Below, in pieces: positions 1 through 7,722 of a stretch of DNA of 64,000 nucleotides; positions within the stretch are counted from its first letter, which is position 1; the number at the start of each line of letters is the position of its first letter. This DNA is from Metabacillus dongyingensis (lineage in GTDB: Bacteria; Bacillota; Bacilli; Bacillales; Bacillaceae), in assembly GCF_019933155.2 (NCBI RefSeq), contig NZ_CP082944.1, positions 1,800,001 to 1,864,000 of the forward strand, given 5' to 3'. A model generated the notes under the pieces. It saw nothing but the letters and a program-made list of their open reading frames with translations, had not been told where the DNA came from and ran no database searches. The translations under genes and the position numbers were made by a program.

Positions 1-327
1 CCTGCGCCTGAGATTTGGAAAGAAGCGATTGTCAGCCCAGAGAATACCTCCATTATTTTGTCTGATTTAATCAAAGTCGTTGAAGATCCAACCGGAACAG
101 CACATGAGCCGAAATTACCAAATATTATGCTGGCCGGCAAAACAGGAACCGCTGAACTGAAAACGACTAAGGAAGAAATCGGGAAGGAAAATGGCTGGTT
201 TGTCGGGATGAACATGGAAAATCCTGAACTTTTGATAACGATGATGGTTGAGGACGTGAAAGACCGTGGAGGCAGTCACTATGTAGTACCGAAGGTTAAA
301 CAAGTATTTTCAAGCTATCTGAAATAA
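1..327 (+). CDS. Penicillin-binding protein, C-terminal fragment (PbpC/MecA-like)
   Basis: The frame is open from the first base, so only the last 108 residues are present and the start lies outside the window. The fragment is the end of a transpeptidase domain. It contains the KTGT box (KTGTAE) that lines the active site, then the motif NGWFVG and a segment ending in DRGGSHYVVPKVK, as in class B PBPs of the Bacillus PBP3 type. These enzymes cross-link peptidoglycan outside the membrane. The serine motif SxxK and the SxN motif must lie upstream. A terminator shared with the convergent LCP gene follows. The class B assignment is good; the exact paralogue is uncertain. Confidence 0.85.
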   Translation, partial: PAPEIWKEAIVSPENTSIILSDLIKVVEDPTGTAHEPKLPNIMLAGKTGTAELKTTKEEIGKENGWFVGMNMENPELLITMMVEDVKDRGGSHYVVPKVKQVFSSYLK

Positions 328-420
328 AAGTAAACTAGAAGGAGTTTATTGCCAAGCAGTGCCGAAAAAATTGGCGATTGCCTATGGTACCTTGAAACAA
401 GCAAAACTCTCTTTTGTGCT

Positions 421-457
421 AAAAAAGAAGCTATTGCCGCCGGCAATAGCTTTTTTT
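421..457. terminator. Bidirectional terminator between PBP and LCP genes
   Basis: A nine-bp stem (GCTATTGCC/GGCAATAGC) has A-rich sequence on its left and seven T on its right. It can therefore end transcripts from both convergent genes. Its right edge touches the stop codon of the LCP gene. Confidence 0.85.
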
Positions 458-1391
458 ATGAATTCATAAATGTTTTGATCGCTTCTCTATTTTCTTCAAT
501 ATTTAAATCTAAAACAGATCCGGCTCCATTGTATCTGGCATTTTCAAAGCTGCCGTCAACCGGGATGCGCATGGTTTCCAAATCGGATTTATTCGTGATA
601 ATGTCTTTTGCAATGAAAATGCCTGTAGACGTATCCACATTTGTATTGATATAAGGTGTGATAACTCCTGCAAGTTTAGGCAATTTGGTTACACCCTCTA
701 TAGTGAGCATATCTTTCATTAAAAGATTCATGACTTCCTGCTGGCGTCTTACTCTGCCGAAATCACTGTCGGCTCCGCCGCGGTAGCGCACGTACCCTAA
801 TAGATGCTCACCATCAAGCTTCTGAAGACCAGGTTCGATCGTTACACCAATTTTTTCTGACATTTGACTCTCAACATTTATTTCCACACCTTCTGGGAAT
901 GCTGTGTCAATCATGCTTTCAAACCCCTTGAAGTCAATGATTGCATAGTGCTGGATATCGATATCAAAGTTATGCTTAATTGTTTCGCGCAGCAGATCGG
1001 GACCGCCTATTGCAAATGCGGCATTTATTTTGTTCTGACCGTGTCCCGGAATTTCCACATAGGAATCACGCATAATGGAAAGCAGCTTTGGTTTATTTGT
1101 GTTTTCATTATACTGAGCAATCATGATTGTATCTGTGCGGGCATGCTTTTCTCCTCTTGAGTCACTGCCAAGCACCAGAACATTTGTGTTTCCATTTTCA
1201 TCTTTTTGGCCATTAAATGTATATTCAGTTTTTTTAATGTTTGCTTCTGCTGCTGTTTGATTTATGCCTGATACAAATTGATCGTAGGCGAACCATGCAA
1301 ACCCTGCAAACAGAAGAGTCAGGATAGAGAAAAAGACCAATATATTCTTTTTGCGGCTCTTTTTCTTTTGGAGATGATTATCTGAACGCAT
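456..1391 (-). CDS. LytR-CpsA-Psr (LCP) family glycopolymer ligase
   Basis: A 311-residue type II membrane protein. A basic cytoplasmic tail (residues 1-15) and one membrane helix (about 16-36) precede the extracellular LCP domain. The family signatures are visible: LVLGSDSRGE, ARTDTIMI, SIMRDSYVEIPG with NKINAAF, and GYVRYRGGADSDFGRVRRQQ. These arginines and aspartates bind pyrophosphate and metal in TagT/TagU/TagV. LCP enzymes move teichoic acid or other polymers from lipid carriers to peptidoglycan, which fits the neighbouring PBP. It is monocistronic and convergent with the PBP. I cannot tell which of TagT, TagU or TagV it corresponds to. Confidence 0.9.
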   Translation of the reverse strand: MRSDNHLQKKKSRKKNILVFFSILTLLFAGFAWFAYDQFVSGINQTAAEANIKKTEYTFNGQKDENGNTNVLVLGSDSRGEKHARTDTIMIAQYNENTNKPKLLSIMRDSYVEIPGHGQNKINAAFAIGGPDLLRETIKHNFDIDIQHYAIIDFKGFESMIDTAFPEGVEINVESQMSEKIGVTIEPGLQKLDGEHLLGYVRYRGGADSDFGRVRRQQEVMNLLMKDMLTIEGVTKLPKLAGVITPYINTNVDTSTGIFIAKDIITNKSDLETMRIPVDGSFENARYNGAGSVLDLNIEENREAIKTFMNS

Positions 1392-1577
1392 GTATTACCC
1401 TCATTTCTTTAAATCATTGGAACTGACTAAAGTATACTTCTTTTTTACGATTAAAGGGGATGTTAGATTGTGGTAATGTTATGAATTGCAGCCTCAATAT
1501 CCTATTGTAAAGGATTTCATGTTTTCTGAAAAGAGAAAGATGAATCAGGAGCCTCTGTTAAGGGATAAATGTTTTTC

Positions 1578-1614
1578 TTAACAAAACTTAACAATCCTTT
1601 ACCTGTACTTTAGA
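1578..1614 (+). promoter_or_regulatory. Probable PhoP (Pho box) binding site
   Basis: Four TTAACA-like hexamers lie on the same strand: TTAACA at 1578, TTAACA at 1588, TTTACC at 1598 and TTTAGA at 1609. The 10-11 bp spacing matches the Bacillus PhoP direct-repeat consensus TT(A/C/T)A(C/T)A. A possible -10 (TACGTT, about 1636) lies about 20 bp downstream, the right distance for a Pho-activated promoter of the nucleotidase gene. Confidence 0.6.
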
Positions 1615-1667
1615 TGCGCTTCATTCTGGCGTGCTACGTTAGAAGCATCAAAAGGAGGGAAGCCGAT

Positions 1668-3224
1668 TTGAAACATACTGTGAAAATTGCATCCATGTTT
1701 TTTTTATTCGTTTTTATCCTTTTTCTTGCTTCTGTCTATGGCGGGAGCCAGGGCCGGGCTGGTACAGATGAAAATCAGCTGTCAGAGATTCATTTACTTG
1801 GTATGAATGATTTGCACGGACAGCTGAATACGCATTCCGTGCTTTCAGGAAAAAAAGTCGGCGGGGCAGAGTATCTTTCTGCTCATATTAACAGACTGAG
1901 ACAGGAGCACGAACACACGATGCTTGTTCATGCGGGTGATATGACAGGCGGAAGTCCCCCTATTTCTTCTCTTTATCAAGATGAACCGACCGTTCAATTT
2001 TTAAATCAGCTGCGTGTTGATGTCGGTACTCCCGGAAATCATGAATTCGACCAGGGAGCAAACGAACTTACGCGGCTGATAGACGGCGGATTCCATCCAA
2101 AAACAGGTTTCTTCAAAGGCACTCATTCGGATTATATTTCAGCAAATGTCATCAATAAAGCAACAGGAAAACCGATGTTTCCCGCATACTCCATAAAAGA
2201 AATTGATGGTATCAAAATTGGATTTATAGGTGTTGTTACAACAGAGACCAATCAATTTTTGCTGCCGGAAAATCAGGATCAAATTGAAATCACCGATGAA
2301 GCAGCAGCCATTAATCAGACAGTTGAACAACTCAACAAAGAAGGGATCAAAGCAATCGTTGTACTGGCGCATGTTGCAGCGAAGTCAGATAAAAACGGGG
2401 AGAACGCTAGTGAAGATTTAACAGAGATGGCGGCATATATAAGTGATGAAGTCGATGTAATCTTTGGAGCGCACAGTCATCAGCATGCCAACACGGTCGT
2501 AGATAATAAGCTGATTGTTCAAAGCTACTCCTACGGAAAAGCTCTCTCAGACGTGAAAGTAACAATTGACCGAAAAAAGAAGGAAATTGTACAAAAAGAG
2601 GCTGAGATCGTTTTAACTGAACACAAATCCGTCAAGCCTGATCAAGCAGCCCTTGATTTAATTAAGAAATACCAGGATAGGCTTGGAGAAGAATACAGCA
2701 CATCCATTGGAAACCTGACTCAAAATTTATCAAGAAAAAAGAATGATCAAGGTGAATCACCATTAGCAGGCTTCATAGCAAGCGCTCTGAACGAGGAAAT
2801 GAACACAGAAATATCTATGGTACACCATGGCGGAATACGTGAAAGCTTAAAAGAGGGAACTATTACGAAGCAGCAGTTAATTGCCGCTCTTCCTTTTCAC
2901 CATTACGCCGTTAAGGTTTCGATGACAGGAAAAGAATTAAAGAGCATCCTGGAACAGCAGTGGGCTTTAAAGGCAGAGAATTTGCTTCAGACAGAAGGAA
3001 TTACTTATTCCATCAATAGAAATGCGCCAGCAGGCGAAAGAATCAGTGATTTAAAGACCGCTCAGGGAGAATTAATTCAGGATAACCGCACCTATACAGC
3101 TGCAACAAGCAACTATCTTGCATCAGGCGGTGACGGATTTAAAGAGTTTAAACAGACAGAATGGATCAAAAAGGGCCCTGAACTATCAGAACTACTCTCA
3201 GTTTATCTGAATGATAATCAATAA
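1668..3224 (+). CDS. Secreted 5'-nucleotidase / cyclic phosphodiesterase family protein
   Basis: Start chosen at TTG 1668, eight bases after AAAGGAGGG; an upstream in-frame ATG at 1614 has no ribosome site and falls in the Pho box. The 518-residue product begins with a signal peptide (KHTVK then a hydrophobic stretch ending near GSQGRA). The metallophosphatase domain has NDLHGQ, a GD motif (VHAGDMTGG), GNHEFDQG and the metal ligands of GAHSHQH. The C-terminal 5'-nucleotidase domain carries MVHHGGIRES and ASGGDGF. It should release phosphate from extracellular nucleotides, consistent with the Pho box. It lacks an LPxTG anchor, so it is probably free or loosely wall-bound. Confidence 0.88.
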   Translation: MKHTVKIASMFFLFVFILFLASVYGGSQGRAGTDENQLSEIHLLGMNDLHGQLNTHSVLSGKKVGGAEYLSAHINRLRQEHEHTMLVHAGDMTGGSPPISSLYQDEPTVQFLNQLRVDVGTPGNHEFDQGANELTRLIDGGFHPKTGFFKGTHSDYISANVINKATGKPMFPAYSIKEIDGIKIGFIGVVTTETNQFLLPENQDQIEITDEAAAINQTVEQLNKEGIKAIVVLAHVAAKSDKNGENASEDLTEMAAYISDEVDVIFGAHSHQHANTVVDNKLIVQSYSYGKALSDVKVTIDRKKKEIVQKEAEIVLTEHKSVKPDQAALDLIKKYQDRLGEEYSTSIGNLTQNLSRKKNDQGESPLAGFIASALNEEMNTEISMVHHGGIRESLKEGTITKQQLIAALPFHHYAVKVSMTGKELKSILEQQWALKAENLLQTEGITYSINRNAPAGERISDLKTAQGELIQDNRTYTAATSNYLASGGDGFKEFKQTEWIKKGPELSELLSVYLNDNQ

Positions 3225-3238
3225 ATAGATGTTTTTTC

Positions 3239-3268
3239 AGAAGCAGCGTTAAGCAGCTTCTTTTTTGA
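3239..3268 (+). terminator. Terminator of the 5'-nucleotidase gene
   Basis: A GAAGC...GCTTC stem with additional inner GC pairing is followed by six T, beginning 15 bases after the stop codon. Confidence 0.75.
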
Positions 3269-3336
3269 CAAAAAATATAATGAAAAGAACCATTTTTCGT
3301 ATTTCAAATAAAAACGACCATTTTCTTTTGAGAATA

Positions 3337-3368
3337 TTTTTCCCCAATTCAAACAGTTTGGGGAAAAA
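3337..3368. terminator. T/A-flanked hairpin, likely terminator of the small minus-strand gene
   Basis: TTTTTCCCCAA and TTGGGGAAAAA are complementary across a ten-base loop. The hairpin lies 22 bases past the stop of the minus-strand gene at 3390. The symmetrical T and A runs would let it work in either direction. Confidence 0.65.
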
Positions 3369-3389
3369 TGGTAAACTCCAATTCATATA

Positions 3390-3725
3390 CTAGTCCTGTC
3401 CATATCCTGCATCTTTATCGGGATGCATAAATGGGAAGCCCCCGGGCTTTTTTTTGCTTTCAATCAGCTCACGGTTCTCACTCGTATTCCAGCCAATGTC
3501 GTTTGTTGGATGAACCCATTGATCGCCGGACATGATGGCAGGATCGACCTCATCGCTCCACTGATTCAAAGGAGATTGTCTGGATTCATAAAAACTGTCG
3601 CCAATTACGACGCCATGCTCATTTATAAACGGCTTTTGCATACTGATGCCTGTACCTTTCCACGATGGGGCGCCTGCCTGATGGGGAAGGGTTTCATCTA
3701 AAGAATACTCATCTTTTTTGCTCAT
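3390..3725 (-). CDS. Small conserved acidic protein, possibly DUF3905
   Basis: Start chosen at the second in-frame ATG (3725), which sits eight bases after GGAGGTG; the upstream start at 3740 overlaps this ribosome site. The 111-residue protein has no signal peptide, membrane segment or catalytic motif I recognise. It is rich in D, P, W and G, with short conserved-looking blocks (GISMQKPFINEHGVVIGD, QSPLNQWSDEVDPA, HPTNDIGWN) that resemble a Bacillus spore-former family I believe is DUF3905. The function is unknown. It stands alone between two terminators. Coding status is well supported by the ribosome site and sequence character; the family name is from memory only. Confidence 0.7.
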   Translation of the reverse strand: MSKKDEYSLDETLPHQAGAPSWKGTGISMQKPFINEHGVVIGDSFYESRQSPLNQWSDEVDPAIMSGDQWVHPTNDIGWNTSENRELIESKKKPGGFPFMHPDKDAGYGQD

Positions 3726-3821
3726 CCTGTTCACCTCCATTTTTAGTATGTTCTTATAAAGTGCTTGATATGAAAGAATTGATCAGGAATTGGTTATCCT
3801 ACTAAAAAAGGAGTGATTAGC

Positions 3822-3959
3822 ATGAATCAGGAATTTCCAGTAGCAATGCTTCAGGATGAATACTTGGAAAAAGTGAAGAAAATGGAAAATGAGCTGCGCG
3901 CCGAAACAGGCGAAGAGATCGTTCTCATTGCTTATCAGCATAAACAAGAACACAATTGA
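3822..3959 (+). CDS. Small hypothetical protein, 45 aa
   Basis: ATG 3822 is preceded by AAAAAGGAGTGATT, a good ribosome site. The product begins MNQEFPVAMLQDEYLEKV, is charged and probably helical (KVKKMENELRAETGEEI), and ends QHKQEHN. No membrane segment or known domain is visible. It lies between two other short genes of sporulation-like character. The function is not recognised; the ribosome site and amphipathic sequence support it as a real gene. Confidence 0.6.
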   Translation: MNQEFPVAMLQDEYLEKVKKMENELRAETGEEIVLIAYQHKQEHN

Positions 3960-4044
3960 CTCGTTTTCCCTCTCATAAGATGAAGAGAAAGACTCACACT
4001 AAAGACAGTGAGAAATTCTCACACTTCTGATGAGGGGGATTTTC

Positions 4045-4221
4045 ATGAAAAGAAAAGCTGCAAGAGATCAAGCGCTGAAAAACAATTTTACTCCGAAAGA
4101 AAGCCTGCCTGATACCGAGTTCGCAGCGGAATCTGCATACAGTCAGGAAAATCCGGCAAAGGGCGCAAACCGCAACAGCAAAAACGGAAGCAAAGGGCGC
4201 TCTGGAGGATCATTCAGATGA
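4045..4221 (+). CDS. Small basic hypothetical protein, 58 aa, first gene of a pair
   Basis: Start at ATG 4045 follows GAGGGGGATTTTC; an in-frame GTG-type start 15 bases earlier overlaps that site. The product is basic at both ends (MKRKAARDQALKN; NSKNGSKGRSGGSFR) and rich in N, S, G and K. This composition resembles minor small acid-soluble spore proteins and other small sporulation proteins, but I cannot assign a family. Its TGA overlaps the ATG of the next gene (ATGA), so the two are translationally coupled. Function unknown. Confidence 0.6.
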   Translation: MKRKAARDQALKNNFTPKESLPDTEFAAESAYSQENPAKGANRNSKNGSKGRSGGSFR

Positions 4222-4397
4222 CAAAAAACACACACAAAAGCGCACACAGCGAGCAGCATAAAAAGCCGATGGAGCCAAGTCTTCTTGAAGAAGAGTTTGG
4301 AACAGAAATGGGCGATTACAATTCAGCCAAATTTATCGATGCTTATGCGGAGAAAAAGGCGAAGAAATCTAAAAAAAGCGAAAAGCGAGAGTGTTAA
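4218..4397 (+). CDS. Small hypothetical protein, 59 aa, second gene of a pair
   Basis: Starts at ATG 4218, overlapping the previous stop by the ATGA arrangement, with TGGAGGAT upstream inside the previous gene. The product has a histidine/lysine-rich head (MTKNTHKSAHSEQHKK), a central acidic block (LLEEEFGTEMGDYNSAKF) and a basic tail rich in K and E. Its last five codons are part of the left arm of a 16-bp terminator stem and its stop codon reads through the loop. The family is not recognised. Co-expression with the upstream small gene is inferred from the overlap. Confidence 0.6.
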   Translation: MTKNTHKSAHSEQHKKPMEPSLLEEEFGTEMGDYNSAKFIDAYAEKKAKKSKKSEKREC

Positions 4398-4412
4398 CTC
4401 TCGCTTTTCGCT
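4377..4412. terminator. Perfect 16-bp terminator hairpin overlapping a coding end
   Basis: AGCGAAAAGCGAGAGT (4377-4392) pairs perfectly with 4397-4412 across the loop GTTA. On the minus strand the stem is followed by seven T, so it chiefly ends the radical SAM transcript. On the plus strand it overlaps the end of the 59-residue gene. Confidence 0.9.
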
Positions 4413-4419
4413 TTCCGTT

Positions 4420-6186
4420 TTAACTTACTTTATCTTCAAGCACTTGCTCAGTAACTGCATACGGCGTTGTTATAAGCGTAATTGGATCATAGTGCACAAG
4501 CACAATGCTCTCTCCCATGATCAGCTCGCCTGTTTTTAAATAGGTATCCAGCTGAAACGGCACTTTATCAAGGACAGTGTGCTTGTATAAATCTTTTTCA
4601 GCAAATGCTTTCTTTTCAAACTCTTCACCAAGAATGCCTGGATTAGAGAGAATGGTTTGATACAGCTTGCTTCTCTCTGTTTTTGACAGCATATCATCCC
4701 ACCACGGCTTTCGCGGTTTATGCTTTTGAGAAGACAGGTAATCAAACTTCATAAAGCCTTCTGCTATAGCTGCCTGCTCTCTATAATGAGAGGACAGGAA
4801 GGTGAAAAGGCGTTTAAATAAGTCTTCAAGCTGATGTCCGATGCGGACCCAGCCCTGTTCGTCCCAATACGTTCCAAATGCCTGGAAGAAGTCAAACGGT
4901 GTATCAAAGACGTCTTTAATTAAATATTCAATTGTTGCATCCATACGATGGTCGTTCCAATACTTCTCTAATACATCCTCAACTTGCTTAATCTTCACAA
5001 TGTCCTCAAACGGAAGCACATTGTTTTTCAAAATCTCATATGGAGAGTGATCCATATAGACGTAATCATGATCAGCAGCCCTCAGGCGCAAACCTGTTCC
5101 CCTCAGCATTTTCAGGAAACCAAGCTGCATTTCTTCAGGACGCATTTCAAAAACGTCATTAAAGGTTTTGCGGAAAGAAGTATAATCTTCCTCGGGAAGA
5201 CCAGCAATTAAATCAAGATGCTGGTCAATTTTTCCGCCTTCTTTCACCATTGTGACCGTACGTGTCAGCTTGCTGAAATTCTGGCGTCTCATGACAAGAT
5301 CATTTGTTGCATCATTTGTAGACTGAACGCCGATTTCAAAACGGAACAAACCTTTAGGGGCGTTATCGTTTAAAAATTGAATGACCTCAGGACGCATGAT
5401 GTCCGCGGTAATTTCAAACTGAAACACGGTTCCGGGCAGATGCTCATCAATTAAAAATTGGAACATTTCCATCGCATAGCTTCTGCTGATATTAAATGTG
5501 CGATCCACAAATTTAATCGTTTTAGCTCCATTTTTCATCAAGTAGCGAATGTCATCTTTTACTTTTTCGCGATCAAAATAACGGACGCCTACTTCAATCG
5601 ATGAAAGACAGAATTGGCAGCTGAACGGACAGCCTCTGCTCGTTTCAATATAAGTAACGCGCTTTGAGAGGTGAGGAATATCTTCTTCGAAACGGAAAGG
5701 AGAGGGAAGTTCTGCAAGATTGATTTTATTTCGCTGCGGATTAATGATAATGCTGCCGTTCTCTCTATAGGCAATCCCGCTAACGTTTTTGAAGTTTTTT
5801 TCTTCCATCAGCTCCTGTAGGAACTGTTTAAATGTTTCTTCTCCTTCACCAATAACGATGTGGTCGACCTCTGGAATCTGTTCCATCCATTCTCTTGTAT
5901 CGTACGTTACTTCCGGACCGCCAAGAAGAATAATGAGAGATGGATTTATTTTTTTCATCATTTTAATAATCTTGATTGTTTCTTCTATGTTCCATATATA
6001 ACAGCTGAAACCGACGACATCAGGCTGCATGCGGAAAAGATCTGTTACGACATTCATCGCAGGATCCTTAATCGTATACTCAGCAAGAGTCACATCGAAT
6101 TCAGGCTGTGCATGTGCTTTTAAACAGCGGAGGGCAAGACTTGTATGGATATATTTTGCATTTAATGTACTCAGTACAACTTTCAT
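4420..6186 (-). CDS. B12-binding-domain radical SAM protein (DUF4080 type)
   Basis: A 588-residue protein with an N-terminal cobalamin-binding-like domain (about residues 1-140; GFSCYIWNIEE, LLGGPEVTYD, VIGEGEETF). A radical SAM domain follows with the cluster motif CPFSCQFC (CxxxCxxC), then GVQSTNDAT and DLIAGLPEED. The C-terminal third matches the DUF4080 region found with this subclass in Bacillus. It should reduce a 4Fe-4S cluster and cleave SAM; the substrate is unknown. It resembles magnesium-protoporphyrin cyclase-like annotations, but no tetrapyrrole genes are nearby. The start at ATG 6186 has only a weak ribosome site (GAAGTGGTG). Confidence 0.85.
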   Translation of the reverse strand: MKVVLSTLNAKYIHTSLALRCLKAHAQPEFDVTLAEYTIKDPAMNVVTDLFRMQPDVVGFSCYIWNIEETIKIIKMMKKINPSLIILLGGPEVTYDTREWMEQIPEVDHIVIGEGEETFKQFLQELMEEKNFKNVSGIAYRENGSIIINPQRNKINLAELPSPFRFEEDIPHLSKRVTYIETSRGCPFSCQFCLSSIEVGVRYFDREKVKDDIRYLMKNGAKTIKFVDRTFNISRSYAMEMFQFLIDEHLPGTVFQFEITADIMRPEVIQFLNDNAPKGLFRFEIGVQSTNDATNDLVMRRQNFSKLTRTVTMVKEGGKIDQHLDLIAGLPEEDYTSFRKTFNDVFEMRPEEMQLGFLKMLRGTGLRLRAADHDYVYMDHSPYEILKNNVLPFEDIVKIKQVEDVLEKYWNDHRMDATIEYLIKDVFDTPFDFFQAFGTYWDEQGWVRIGHQLEDLFKRLFTFLSSHYREQAAIAEGFMKFDYLSSQKHKPRKPWWDDMLSKTERSKLYQTILSNPGILGEEFEKKAFAEKDLYKHTVLDKVPFQLDTYLKTGELIMGESIVLVHYDPITLITTPYAVTEQVLEDKVS

Positions 6187-6269
6187 TTAAAACACCACTT
6201 CTATCTTAATTTTTGAATCAATCTATTTTATCATATTTTACCCATAAAAAAAGGAGGTTAAAAACATGG

Positions 6270-6303
6270 AAAAACCATCACCTGATACAGGTGATGGTTT
6301 TTT
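6270..6303. terminator. Bidirectional terminator downstream of the acyltransferase gene
   Basis: AACCATCACCTG and CAGGTGATGGTT form a perfect 12-bp stem with a three-base loop. It is flanked by A runs on the left and T runs on the right. It lies downstream of the minus-strand acyltransferase gene and upstream of the radical SAM gene. Confidence 0.8.
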
Positions 6304-6305
6304 CA

Positions 6306-6380
6306 CATTGATGTCCAGCTCCTCATCTATAACGGCGGAGCCTTATCTGTCTGCCTGCGCTGAACAGCCGGTTCCTTTTT
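6306..6380. repeat. Possible degenerate dispersed intergenic element
   Basis: Contains GTCCAGCTCC, GGCGGAGCC and CCTGCGCTGA, words that recur in the intergenic elements at 22484, 30349 and 45283. It resembles a dispersed repeat I remember from Bacillus intergenic regions (GTCCAGCTCC...TTGCGCTT). It is the weakest of the four copies. Confidence 0.35.
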
Positions 6381-6381
6381 T

Positions 6382-7401
6382 CTAACGGTATTGAACCTTC
6401 TCTTCTCTGTTCTTAAAGTATTTCTTCAAGTTTGTTGCTTTCAGCTCAATGATCGGCTGAGTCACAGTTTTGACAAAATTTGTTGATAAGATAAACGTTA
6501 ACAGAATGGACAGAAGAATAATCAGTGTGATGCTCTGATAATCCTTTAGCCATTCGAGAGCTTCGCTGTTTCTGAACGATCTTACTATGAAACCGTGCAG
6601 CAAATAGACATAGAATGTTCTTGTTCCCCACTGAGTGAAGAAAAAGTTTCTCTTCGGAATCAGGGAAAGAAAGCTAAAAGAAAGAACAAACGTCAAACTG
6701 TAAAACCCTAAACGAATGAATGCATTTGCGGCGTCAACATCACCAAAAGCAGAATATGGTTTAGAGCCAAACAGCCATTCGTAATCAAAGTCAAGATAGA
6801 AATAAGCAATAAACGTAACAAGCAATAATGCAATAGATGCTAAACGAACCTTTATGGCTGTTAATTTCCTGAAATGTGACTTATTCAGGTAGAATCCTGC
6901 TAAAAAGAGCGGGAAGAACACAAATGTTCTTGATACACTTAAATAATTGCTTGCTGAGTCAATATAGCCGATTGCTATGCCGAGACCGATCGCAATCACC
7001 ATCGCAAGTCTCTTATCGAGCTTTGTATAGGCGAATAAGAACAGATTCCAAAAGAACAAACTCATCAGGAACCACAATGACCAATGAGGATCTAATGGAT
7101 CAACTGCAAGCGTATTTTCCGATTCTACTAAGAAGTAATACACTGAGTAAATTCCCTGGAAAATCAAATAAGGAATGATCAGCTTTTTAAAGATTTTCTG
7201 CACATAGCCCTTTTTGTTATATCCTTTCGCAAAGAACCCGGAAATTAAGATAAAAGCCGGCATATGAAAGGTATAAACTAATTTATATACATTCAGCATA
7301 AATTCATTATCATCGATAAACGAGCGAATGACATGACCAAACACCACAAGTATGATCAGTATAAACTTCGCATTATCGAAATAGCTCTCACGATTTTTCA
7401 T
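6382..7401 (-). CDS. Membrane acyltransferase family 3 protein (YkrP-like)
   Basis: About 339 residues with ten or so hydrophobic helices. The N-terminal block YFDNAKFILIILVVFGHVI carries the family histidine, followed by FHMPAFILISGFFAKGY, a hallmark of acyltransferase-3 proteins such as OatA. These move acetyl or other acyl groups onto wall polymers, lipids or sugars at the membrane. Start placed at ATG 7401, preceded by GGGTGATT; a longer in-frame start at 7428 would add nine residues. It lies upstream of and divergent from kinE, as ykrP does in B. subtilis. The substrate cannot be inferred. Confidence 0.82.
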   Translation of the reverse strand: MKNRESYFDNAKFILIILVVFGHVIRSFIDDNEFMLNVYKLVYTFHMPAFILISGFFAKGYNKKGYVQKIFKKLIIPYLIFQGIYSVYYFLVESENTLAVDPLDPHWSLWFLMSLFFWNLFLFAYTKLDKRLAMVIAIGLGIAIGYIDSASNYLSVSRTFVFFPLFLAGFYLNKSHFRKLTAIKVRLASIALLLVTFIAYFYLDFDYEWLFGSKPYSAFGDVDAANAFIRLGFYSLTFVLSFSFLSLIPKRNFFFTQWGTRTFYVYLLHGFIVRSFRNSEALEWLKDYQSITLIILLSILLTFILSTNFVKTVTQPIIELKATNLKKYFKNREEKVQYR

Positions 7402-7722
7402 ACAATCACCCATTTTCACAGAAGTCATAAGAGGCTTCCGAGTTTAGTTTCCCCCACAAGCTATCTCAATTACCCTTTTACCCATCTTATATAGAGTTTA
7501 AAACAGCCAAAATGGAATATAAGCCATTTTAATGGGATTGTAAAGAACATGTAAGGATTATGTAAAATGTTAAAATATTTGCATTTTTTATCTGATCGTT
7601 CTTTTTGAATAGGTCCTTAGGAGTAAAAATGACACTTAATTGAAAATGATGAAGGACAATTCATTTTTATGTTGAATTTAGAAAGGATGAAATTTTGCCC
7701 GGAGGCAAGGAGCGAAAAAAGC
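7402..7722. other. Intergenic region between acyltransferase and kinE
   Basis: About 320 AT-rich bases containing the divergent promoters. A loosely sigma-H-like pair (AGGAGTAAA at 7619, GAAAAT at 7642) is visible before kinE but is not convincing. No gene or strong hairpin is seen. Confidence 0.4.

Noticed and set aside
6266..6385. 39-codon frame after AAAGGAGG
   Set aside because: Its first codons are the arm of a perfect terminator hairpin and the rest is the dispersed element; the ribosome-site match is probably accidental.
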